NCBI RefSeq assembly: GCF_031877795.1
Contig: NC_133970.1
Span: 42,577,533 to 42,641,532, forward strand
Origin: Strix aluco
Taxonomy: Eukaryota > Chordata > Aves > Strigiformes > Strigidae
Direction: 5' to 3'
DNA length: 64,000 nt
The notes under the pieces were generated by a model. That model searched no databases. It saw only the letters and a list, made by a program, of their open reading frames with translations, and was not told the origin of the DNA. Each line of letters begins with the position of its first letter. The first letter of the stretch is position 1. Below are positions 54,976 to 63,104 of this stretch, in pieces. The position numbers and the translations under genes are program-made.

Positions 54976-55338
54976 TGTTGTGGTTTAGCCTCTGCCGGGG
55001 TCTGAGACCACGCGGCCGCTGCCCCTCCCCCACAAAGGGAGTGAAATACAAAACCCCAAGACTGAAATAAGGAAAGGTTTAATACAACAATGCAATAGCA
55101 ACACAACAAACAACAGCAATAACAATAACAGTAATAGTGATAGCAATGAACAGAGCAAAATAGCTACCAAATACAGCAGTTTGAAGCACGATGTACAAAA
55201 CCACGAGTGCACCCGCTCCCGCGCCAGGAAAAATGTGACCTGCCAGGATGTGACGTCCGCATGGTATCTGAATAACCCGGCTAGAGCTCCCCCCCCACTG
55301 CTGGGGAAACTTAACCCTATCCTGGTTAAACCAGGACA
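54976..55338 (-). repeat. 3' LTR of ERV-9
   Basis: TGTTGTGGTTTAG to AAACCAGGACA. ATTAAA polyadenylation signal on the minus strand near 55077; GACGTCA CRE-like site near 55247; polypurine tract AAAGGGGTGGATTA at 55339-55352. Confidence 0.95.
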
Positions 55339-55434
55339 TAATCCACCCCTTTATTCTATACCATGTGCGTCACATCCAGCTGCCACTTAGCAATGAGCAT
55401 TGACAAAGAAAAATTAACAAAAGCACAGTATAAC

Positions 55435-56865
55435 TCACGGTGTGTTTTCCCCCACAATCAAGTCCCCTTGTGGTACGCATCGGACCTCTCCATCCTTCTG
55501 CATCACCCACCAGGTGCACCCAGGTCCTTGAGCAAAAACAATCCCGTGGAGGGGTTTGCCTTTGCCCGGCGCAGGACTAACCCAGACCATTTTTCCCAGC
55601 AGGTCCCTCATGCGCACCACAGGGACTCTATCCCCGTCCACAACACGTGGAAGTTTTGACTGAGCCGGGCCAGCTCGATTGGCAGATCCTCCTGTGTTCA
55701 CTAACCAAGTGGCCTTTGTCAGATGTGTGTCCCAGCGTTTGAAGGTTCCACCCCCCATTGCTCTCAATGTAGTTTTTAACAGTCCATTGTAGCGCTCGAT
55801 CTTCCCAGAGGCTGGTGCGTGGTAGGGGATGTGGTAGACCCACTCGATGCCGTGTTCTTCTGCCCAGGCATCTATGAGGTTATTTCGGAAGTGAGTCCCG
55901 TTGTCCGACCCAATCCTCTCTGGGGTGCCATGTCGCCACAGGACTCGCTCTTCAAGGACCAGGATGGTATCTCGGGCGGTGGCGTGGGACACTGGATAAG
56001 TTTCAAGCCACCCAGTGGTTGCTTCCACCATTGTGAGCACGTGGCGCTTGCCTCGGCGGGTCTGTGGCAGTGTGATGTAGTCGATCTGCCAGGCCTCTCC
56101 ATATTTATATTTCAGCCATCGATCTTCATTCTGCTGGGGCTTCACCCGTTTGGCTTGTTTGATTGCAGCACACGTCTCACATCCGTGGATGATCTCTGCG
56201 ATGGTGTCAATGGTGAGGTCCACCCCTCGATCTCGAGCCCACCTGTATGTTGCATCTCTGCCTTGGTGGCCCGAGGTCTCATGGGCCCACCGGGCTATGA
56301 ACAGTTCACCTTTACGCTGCCAGTCCAAGTCCACCTGAGCCACCTCGATCTTAGCAGCTTGGTCTGCCTGCTGGTTATGCTGATGTTCATCAGTGGCTCG
56401 ACTCTTGGGTATATGGGCGTCCACATGGCGCACCTTCACAACGAGGTTCTCCACCCGGGCTGCAATGTCCTGCCATACTTCAGCGGCCCAGATAGGTCTG
56501 CCCTTGCGTTGCCAGTTGTTCTGTTTCCATTGCTGCAACCACATCCACAGGGAACTTGCCACCACCCACGAGTCAGTGTAGAGATAGAGCCTCGGCCACT
56601 TTTCTCGCTCAGCAATCTCCAAAGCCAGTTGGGTGGCTTTCACCTCTGCGAACTGGCTCGATTCACCTTGTCCCTCAACAGCTTCATTGGTTTCTCGTGT
56701 GGGATGCCACACTGCAGCCTTCCATCGTCGATGTTTTCCCACAATGCGACAAGACCCATCAGTGAACAGGGCATATTGTTTTTCTTCCTCTGGCAGATCG
56801 TTATATGGTGGGGCCTCCTCAGCACGTTTCACCTCTTGTTCTGGTGACACCCCAGCGTCTTTGCT
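55435..56865 (-). pseudogene. pol: ERV-9 RNase H and integrase
   Basis: The downstream part of pol, in the same frame as the protease-RT part but separated from it by the TAG at 56866-56868. From the next ATG (56850) it is open for 471 codons. RNase H has D31 (FTDGSC), E69 (FAEVKA), D93 (YTDSWVV) and D163 (QQADQAA). Integrase has a zinc finger H190/H195/C224/C227 and catalytic D257, D316, E352, with exactly 35 residues between the last two. The C-terminal domain is Trp-rich (GCTWWVMQKDGEVRCVPQGD). All signature residues are present; the loss is the upstream stop. Confidence 0.93.
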
Positions 56866-58614
56866 CTATGGCCAGTTCATGATCATTTCCACTAATCCTG
56901 GGGGGTCGCGGTTCCCTATTCGAGCCCGTTGTGTTATCAACGCAACCCATTTACTCCACGTGGCATCTGTTGCATGATGTGTGGAGGGAGCCTTTCCTTT
57001 GAACATCCATCCCAGCACCGGCAGTCGGGGTGCCAGGAGGAGCTGTGTCTCAGTGCCGACCACTTCTGAGGCAGCTCGAATTCCTTCATACACTGCCAGT
57101 ATCTCCTTCTCAGTCAGGGTATAGTTAGCTTCAGAGCCTTTGTATCCCCGGCTCCAAAAGCCTAGAGGTCGGCCTCGGGATTCCCCATCTGCTCTCTGCC
57201 AAAGGCTCCAGGAAGGGCCATTCTCCCCGGCTGCGGTGTAGAGCACGTTCTTAATCTCCTGCCCTGTCCGGACTGGCCCGAGAGCCACTGCCTGGGTAAT
57301 CTCCTGCTTAATTTGTTCAAAGGCTTGTTGTTGCTCTGGGCCCCATTTAAAATCGTTCTTCTTGCGGGTTACGTGGTAGAGAGGGCTCACAATCAGGCTG
57401 TAGTTTGGGATGTGCATCCTCCAGAACCCCACAGCGCCCAGAAAAGACTGAGTCTCTTTTTTGGTGGTTGGTGGGGCCATGGCTGTTATCTTGTTTATCA
57501 CCTCCATTGGGATGTGGCGACGCCCATCTTGCCATTTTATTCCTAGGAACTGAATGTCCCTTCCAGGCCCCTTAACCTTCTGTCGCTTGATGGCAAAACC
57601 AGCCTTCAGGAGGATTTCAATTACCTTCTTTCCTTTCTCAAAGACTTCCTCAGCTGTGTCCCCCCATACAATGATATCATCAATGAACTGCAGGTGTTCT
57701 GGAGCCCCACCTTTCTCCAGTGCAGTATGGACCAGTCTATGGCAAATGGTGGAGCTGTGTTTCCACCCCTGGGGCAATCGATTCCAGGTGTACTGGATAC
57801 CCCTCCAAGTGAACGCAAACTGTGGCCTGCACTCTGGTGCTATTGGAATGGAGAAGAACGCGTTAGCGATGTCAATCGTGGCGTACCACTTGGCTGCCTT
57901 CGACTCCAGCTCATACTGGAGCTCTAGCATGTCCGGCACTGCAGCACTCATCGCTGGCGTAACTTCATTCAGGCCACGGTAGTCCACGGTCAGTCTCCAT
58001 TCGCCATTAGGTTTTCTCACTGGCCATATAGGGCTGTTGAAAGGTGAATGAGTCTTGCTGATCACCTCCTGGCTTTCTAGTCGACGGATCAGCTGATGGA
58101 TGGGGACTAGAGAATCTCGGTTAGTACGGTACTGCCGCCAGTGCACCGTTTTGGTAGCAATTGGCACTCGCTGCTCTTCAACCTTAAGCGACCCCACCAC
58201 CGAGGGGTCCTCTGAGAGGCCGGGTAAAGTGGACAATTGCTCAAACTCCTCCAGGGCAGCTATACCAAAGGCCCACCGGTACCCTTTTGGGTCTTTAAAG
58301 TACCCTCTCCTGAGGTAATCTATACCTAGGATGCACGGGGCATCTGGGCCAGTCACAATGGGGTGCTTATGCCAGTCCTTCCCAGTTAAGCTCACTTCAG
58401 CTTCTAATAGGGTCAGCTGTTGGGACCCCCCTGTCACTCCGGAGATGCAGATGGATTCAACCCCACTGTGGCTTGATGGCATCAGGGTGCACTGTGCGCC
58501 AGTGTCTACCAAGGCCTTATATTCTTGTGGGTCTGATGTGCCAGGCCATCGGATCCACACCTTCCAGTAAATCCGATTATCCCTTTCCTCCACCTGGCTG
58601 GAGGCAGGGCCCCT
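56866..58614 (-). pseudogene. pol: ERV-9 protease and reverse transcriptase, ends in TAG
   Basis: This begins directly after the gag TAG in the same frame. Counting from the first ATG (58593), the protease Asp is residue 30 (ALVDTGAQC) with ILGIDYL of the second lobe near 90. RT runs from NSPIWPVRKPNGEWRLTVDY (near 186) through the first catalytic Asp 241 (ATIDIANAFF) and PQGWKHSSTICH to FIDD at 303-306 and the thumb (FLGAVGFWRMHIPNY). It stops at a TAG (56866-56868) before RNase H where related copies are open, so this is a nonsense change, not a natural end. Confidence 0.93.
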
Positions 58615-58617
58615 CTA
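58605..58617 (-). promoter_or_regulatory. ERV-9 gag-pol in-frame TAG (candidate readthrough site)
   Basis: Gag ends GAT TAG AGG GGC and pol continues in the same frame without a shift. ERV-5 has the same TAG-AGG and nearby codons. This is the arrangement by which gammaretroviruses make Gag-Pol through stop readthrough. No RNA structure was computed. Confidence 0.65.
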
Positions 58618-60474
58618 ATCCTGCTCACCATCACTCACTTGATCTAAGAGTGACTCCTGCAGGAATGACTTCCTGGTCCCCTCAAGAGGGTCAAGCATAC
58701 TGTTGGCCATTCTATTCTGTCTGGGGGGTTTCTGACTAGACACTGGAGCTGCATCTCTCTTGGAAGACTCCCCTTTCATGGTGGTCTTCCCTTTCAGTTG
58801 CTGTACTCGTGCAGCTAGGGCGGAAGTGGGCTGCCCATGCCACCTTCTCATGTTCTCCCCATTGTCGCGGAGGAAGAACCACAGGGTGCCCCGTGGTGTG
58901 TACCTTCTACCGCCCTTCTCTTGGGTGGGGAAACGCCTGCTTCTAATGGCTGAGACATCGGCCCGTGCAGGTGAAACATAGGACATGTCATGTTCCATTT
59001 TTTGGAGCCTCTGAGACAGTTCCTCTACGGCTGAAACCCAGGCATGTTGGGAGGAAGGGAGACTTCCCTCATAGTGCCGGAGCTGCATAGTCACTTCATC
59101 CACTGTCTGATTGTCTCGCCACCAGGGTGCTGCTGCTAATGCTTTGGAATGTGCCTCTGGTCCACTTTGCAGGAACTTCCGCCACATCAGCTGTGTGCAA
59201 GGGACCAGATCTGGATCCAATGGTGACTGCCCATCATTCAGATCACCATAGATCATATCAAACACAGCCATTTCCCTGAGGTTTTGGATGCCTTTCTCCA
59301 TGTCGGTCCACTTGCCTAACCGACATAGAGAATCATCCTTGTAGGGGTACCTCTCCCTCACAGCGAGCAGGAGTCGCCTCCAAAGGCTGAGGGTTTGAGC
59401 CTGTTTCCCTATTGCCTTGTCAATACCAGCCTGCTTGGCTAAAGGTCCCACCTGCTTGGCCTCTCTCCCCTCCAATTCCAAACCAGCAGCTCCACTATCC
59501 CAGCACCGGAGCAACCAGGTGCAAATTTGCTCGCCTGGACTGCGGCTGTAATCCTTCCGCATATCTCGCAACTCACTGAGGGATAGAGATCGGATGATTA
59601 CCTCCGGCTCTTCCTCCTGCTCTCGTGATGGGCCTGGTTCATTATCACCCTGTACACTGCGAGGGGATTTTTTGGTATATTTGGTTTTCCGTATCGGGGC
59701 AACTGATACTGGCACTGCTTGTCCCTCCGGCTCAGCTGCTGTGCTGGTGGAGGCAACCGGTACTGGCGCTGCCTGTCCCCCTGGCCCAGCTGCTGTACCA
59801 GCAGGCTCACTTTCAGACCCTGCAGCTCTTTCGCCCCCTTGAGGGCAGTGATCAGTGTTAAGGGCGATGCGGTAAGCATGGGCAAGCCCCCAGCACATCG
59901 CAGCGAGCTGCATCTCCCGGGGTTTGTCAGATTGGCAGCACACCTTTTTCAAACACTCCACCAGTTTATCAGGACTCTGCACTTGTTCGGGAGTAAAATC
60001 CCAGAACGTTGGGGGTGACCACTGACTCAGGTACTTGCCCATCTTCTCCCACATACCTAGCCATTTATAACTATCTGCCCCCGGGGCAGGTTTCCGGGTG
60101 GTGCTATTGTTGGAGAAGTACCGCATGGCCCAAAGCAAGATCAGGCAGACATTTAGAAAGCATTGTGCCCCGAACACAGTGGCCAGGAGGCTCCAGGGAT
60201 AGCTGAAACTCTCAAAAACCGAGAGAATCTCTTCCCCTGGCTCACCCATAGAGGGGGTGAGACCCCAAACAAAAGACCAGGCAGCAAACAGGTACCGGTT
60301 CACCCCCACAAGCAGCGAAACGAGCCCATTATAAGCAGACAGTAACCAGTAGAGCAAAATACAGCCCTTGACACATTTTCCACTGACAATAAATGCCAGT
60401 ACTAGGAGCACAGAGTGGACATGAGGATTAATCCAGCCCCACCACGCAAGCAAATTGCCCAGCATTGCAAACAT
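58615..60474 (-). CDS. gag: ERV-9 Gag, 619 codons, hydrophobic N-terminus
   Basis: Structural polyprotein. The ATG at 60474 is the first in frame after the primer site, 94 bases away. Residues 1-120 are unusual for Gag: three or four hydrophobic runs (about 18-32, 36-57, 60-72, 94-116) look like membrane spans and there is no Met-Gly myristoylation start. A Pro/Ala/Glu-rich linker follows (about 215-295). The capsid core, about 300-400, has SPGEQICTWLLRCWD and LSLWRRLLLAVRERYP, typical of ERVL-type Gag. A short coiled coil (AVEELSQRLQKMEHD) and a basic Lys/Arg-rich tail follow, with no CCHC knuckle. The frame is intact. Two other copies here share the hydrophobic start. Confidence 0.9.
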   Translation of the reverse strand: MFAMLGNLLAWWGWINPHVHSVLLVLAFIVSGKCVKGCILLYWLLSAYNGLVSLLVGVNRYLFAAWSFVWGLTPSMGEPGEEILSVFESFSYPWSLLATVFGAQCFLNVCLILLWAMRYFSNNSTTRKPAPGADSYKWLGMWEKMGKYLSQWSPPTFWDFTPEQVQSPDKLVECLKKVCCQSDKPREMQLAAMCWGLAHAYRIALNTDHCPQGGERAAGSESEPAGTAAGPGGQAAPVPVASTSTAAEPEGQAVPVSVAPIRKTKYTKKSPRSVQGDNEPGPSREQEEEPEVIIRSLSLSELRDMRKDYSRSPGEQICTWLLRCWDSGAAGLELEGREAKQVGPLAKQAGIDKAIGKQAQTLSLWRRLLLAVRERYPYKDDSLCRLGKWTDMEKGIQNLREMAVFDMIYGDLNDGQSPLDPDLVPCTQLMWRKFLQSGPEAHSKALAAAPWWRDNQTVDEVTMQLRHYEGSLPSSQHAWVSAVEELSQRLQKMEHDMSYVSPARADVSAIRSRRFPTQEKGGRRYTPRGTLWFFLRDNGENMRRWHGQPTSALAARVQQLKGKTTMKGESSKRDAAPVSSQKPPRQNRMANSMLDPLEGTRKSFLQESLLDQVSDGEQD

Positions 60475-60567
60475 TTCTTATCAAACAATACAAGTAAAAC
60501 AGAAAAATTACACCTAACAGATTGCTCTAACACACTTCTCCTTTTGTCCTTATTTCAGTCTTCTGTG

Positions 60568-60585
60568 GCCCCACGTTGGGCGCCA
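60568..60585 (-). other. ERV-9 primer-binding site, tRNA-Lys1,2 exact
   Basis: The minus strand reads TGGCGCCCAACGTGGGGC, the site used with tRNA-Lys1,2. Four bases separate it from the LTR. Confidence 0.95.
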
Positions 60586-60589
60586 AAGT

Positions 60590-60953
60590 TGTTGTGGTTT
60601 AGCCTCTGCCGGGGTCTGAGACCACGTGGCCTCTGCCCCTCCCCCACAAAGGGAGTGAAATACAAAACCCCAAGACTGAAATAAGGAAAGGTTTAATACA
60701 ATAATGCAATAGCAACACAACAAACAACAACAATAACAATAACAGTAATAGTGATAGCAATGAACAGAGCAAAATAGCTACCAAATACAGCAGTTTGAAG
60801 CACGATGTACAAAACCACGAGTGCACCGCGCTCCCGCACCAGGAAAATGTGACCTGCCAGGATGTGAGGTCCGCATGGTATCTGAATAACCCGGCTAGAG
60901 CTCCCCCCCCCACTGCTGGGGAAACTTAACCCTATCCTGGTTAAACCAGGACA
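60590..60953 (-). repeat. 5' LTR of ERV-9
   Basis: 364 bp, TGTTGTGGTTTAG to AAACCAGGACA, partner of 54976-55338. Rich in TTRTTG repeats in the R-like middle. The CRE-like site of the 3' LTR reads GAGGTCC here. Confidence 0.95.
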
Positions 60954-60958
60954 GTCAC

Positions 60959-61345
60959 TGTTTGGGTAGGATTTATCACATAACCATGTGTTCGATTGAC
61001 ACATTTATAAAAATCTTTTGAATTGGGTAGGCCTGACATGCTACAACATTTGATAGATACTTTACTGGATATATTAACATTCGAATTATCCATGGGACAA
61101 GTTATAAACGCACTTCCATGTTCCCTCCATTGTGACAAAGGCCCCGAAGGCCACCAAAATATACAAGTTTCATTATCTTGAACCGTAAACTCAAGATTTA
61201 CTATAAGGCAGTTCACATTTTCTTCACATGTGAAATTATCCTGTTGTCTTATTTTAGTATCATTCTTCCAACTCCATGTGAATGGTGTGAGCCATGGTCC
61301 TTCCAACGGCCATCCTGGGGTAAAAGCCTTTCCCAAATGGACCAT
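60959..61345 (-). pseudogene. env: ERV-6 env, surface-subunit part
   Basis: An open minus-strand frame from an ATG at 61345, cut by ERV-9 at 60958. It has SU character: six cysteines, at least five N-x-S/T sites (NDT, NFT, NET, NIS, NRT) and Trp pairs (FWWPSG). It starts about 65 bases after the dUTPase stop. A signal peptide is not obvious. It continues at 54970 on the other side of ERV-9, where the frame soon meets stops. Confidence 0.7.
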
Positions 61346-61412
61346 GACAATAAACTGGCAGATCCATTTTAGGAGGAACTAGAAGATAGAATCTTGAGAC
61401 ATCTAGTTATTC

Positions 61413-62069
61413 TCACAGATAACATTTAGTTGCAGGGACATATTCCCATTTTTCTTGTCCTGGTTTCATGATTAAAACGGTATTGTCTTTTCCTGTAGCT
61501 ATTACCTCAGCCAGTTCAGGAGGTCCACCTGATCTTTGGACCCATACCTTAGCTCCATTATTAACATTAGTCGATCCAAACCCTTTATCTCCATGAACGG
61601 TGGTGACCTGGGGTGGATCCCCCTTTTTTAAAACTTGCAATATCAATAACTGGGCTACTCTGTCATGGGGATGAATAATCAAATCTTGTTCACCATTGTT
61701 TAACAGGATTACTTTAATTTCTCCTTGATAATCTGCATCAATCACTCCTCCCATGACATGAACACTTTTCAAGGCTAGGCTCAAACGAGCAGTTATTAAA
61801 CCAAAGTGTCCCGAAGGAATTTGAATTCCTATTCCAGTGTCGATAACTCTCATCTGGTTTTGATTTATTCTAATCAACTCTAATGCATGGATATCTAGTC
61901 CTGCAGCCTCTGGGGTGGCCCAGTAAGGGGCCATCGCACCCAGAACTATTTCCCAGTAAGTTAAAGTCTCACTTACTGTCAAAGGTTTTATTTGCAAATT
62001 GGGTGTAGTCATACGCATCAAAGGGGTTTCCATTTCCCCAGTGGGCCTATTGTTAAGGATATGTAGCGC
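61413..62069 (-). pseudogene. ERV-6 dUTPase with a C-terminal integrase-like tail
   Basis: dUTPase lowers dUTP so that uracil is not built into viral DNA. Motifs appear in order: AAGLDIHA (1), [15 protein letters not shown] (2), [11 protein letters not shown] (3), RVAQLLIL (4) and GDKGFGST (5). The fold looks complete. About 45 further residues ([20 protein letters not shown] to [11 protein letters not shown]) resemble the SH3-like end of a retroviral integrase. Env follows. So dUTPase lies at the 3' end of pol, unlike ERV-3, where it precedes the protease. The 5' side is cut by ERV-10; the frame upstream of 62069 is LTR sequence. The tail assignment is tentative. Confidence 0.82.
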
Positions 62070-62074
62070 ATCCA

Positions 62075-62956
62075 TGTCGCGGATGAAAGTATTGACACGG
62101 CAATATTTAGTAAGAAATCTAGGTTTATTAATAACTAACAGCAATTTGTTATTATAAAATAATTCAGAAATACTAAAAGAAAGAAAAGCGACTTATTCAG
62201 ATTCTAAAATGACAAGATTCACACTAACTTACTTAACGGTACCTATATATACATATATACATGCATGCACATAACAAAATGGACAAACATACAGAAACAA
62301 AGGTGTTTGGATTCAGTGGAATGAACACAGAACAGACATACACACACAGAAACAAGGGTACGTACCCACACACACACACACACAGAGTAAAGAGAAGCTA
62401 GCTCAAAGAAAATTTCCCTCTTGAGTTTAGAGCAAATACTCACAATGCCTTGGCATTCCTCAACGGGCGATAATTGAGACTCAAGCGGGGGACTTCGCCC
62501 TGGCCTTCCGTCTGGAGCAGACGACACCTTAAGGGTTTGGTACCTGAGAGGCGTCCCAGCTCAGGGGAGATGCTGGTCACAGGCCCACTGCGATCCAGGA
62601 GAGCTCAAAGGGTCTCCCTGGTGGTCGCCATTTATAGGGTCCAAGATAATTGACTTTTGTCAAATGCCTTCTGGTGCCTTCCAGCAGTTACAAAAGAATT
62701 TGATTAATGTGCGACTCTGTTATTGTTCCCATTTGACCACATCCCAGGCACAGGTGTGCCAGGCCCTTAGGAGTTGATGGGCCATTTTAACCATTTCCGA
62801 GCAATCGGGAGGGGCAGGAGCCAGGCTCGTTAACATTGTCAGTCCTTATCTCCACAGACTGGTGTATAGCTCGGGGGATGTGGGTGGAATCGCACCTAGC
62901 ACCAAGCAGCCCAACAAAGAGGGGCGGGGGAGGGGGGTAAGGATTGCACCACCACA
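62075..62956 (-). repeat. 3' LTR of ERV-10
   Basis: 882 bp, TGTCGCGGATG to GCACCACCACA, nearly matching the solo LTR at 29951-30846. AATAAA on the minus strand near 62120. Confidence 0.9.
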
Positions 62957-63104
62957 ATCCACCCCGTGACTAAAGTCAATTTATCTTGTCCATAGAGTGG
63001 CAGTGTGGTTGCCTCTTGCCTCTATGCCTATAAACAGAGGATGCCATAATCCAATTATAATTGAAGGGAATTTTGTGTTTGATTAGCTTCAAAAAGAAAA
63101 AAAG
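62957..63104 (-). other. ERV-10 3' untranslated stretch with polypurine tract
   Basis: A gene-free 148 bases between the env stop and the LTR. The LTR-adjacent end reads GGGGTGGAT on the minus strand, like the polypurine tract of ERV-9 (AAAGGGGTGGATTA). Confidence 0.65.

Larger units (their letters stand above)
54976..60953 (-). mobile_element. ERV-9, nearly intact ERVL-like provirus
   Basis: LTRs of 363 and 364 bp (about six substitutions and three 1-bp indels by eye) and a perfect 5-bp duplication GTCAC (54971-54975 and 60954-60958). Internally: exact tRNA-Lys1,2 primer site, full-length gag (58615-60474), in-frame TAG, protease-RT, a single disabling TAG, RNase H-integrase, polypurine tract. 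No env and no dUTPase. The capsid and integrase motifs fit the ERVL group, although ERVL in mammals is named for a Leu primer. It is the youngest-looking element here and lies in the env of ERV-6. Confidence 0.95.
45429..62069 (-). mobile_element. ERV-6, outer provirus of the right-hand stack
   Basis: The host element of the right stack. Visible parts, 5' to 3' on the minus strand: a dUTPase with a tail domain (62069-61413), env in four blocks (61345-60959, 54970-54474, 53609-53130, 47437-46968), polypurine tract AAAGGGGT (46942-46951) and 3' LTR (45429-46941). Its gag, RT and 5' LTR must lie beyond ERV-10, off the right edge. Five later insertions with clear boundaries interrupt it; target duplications are seen at four of them. 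Lineage cannot be fixed without its RT. Confidence 0.8.

Noticed and set aside
55819..56847. A 342-codon plus-strand open frame
   Set aside because: It lies exactly antisense to ERV-9 RNase H-integrase, where all catalytic motifs are on the minus strand. It has no domain of its own.
61413..62144. Taking the ERV-6 dUTPase start at the ATG at 62144
   Set aside because: The first 25 codons from there lie in the ERV-10 LTR; ERV-6 sequence begins only at 62069.
62070..62961. ATCCA on both sides of the ERV-10 LTR, which looks like a target duplication of a solo LTR
   Set aside because: The right-hand ATCCA is part of GGGGTGGAT (minus strand), the polypurine tract also present beside the ERV-9 LTR, and env lies directly upstream. 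It is better read as the 3' LTR of a provirus; the match is probably chance.
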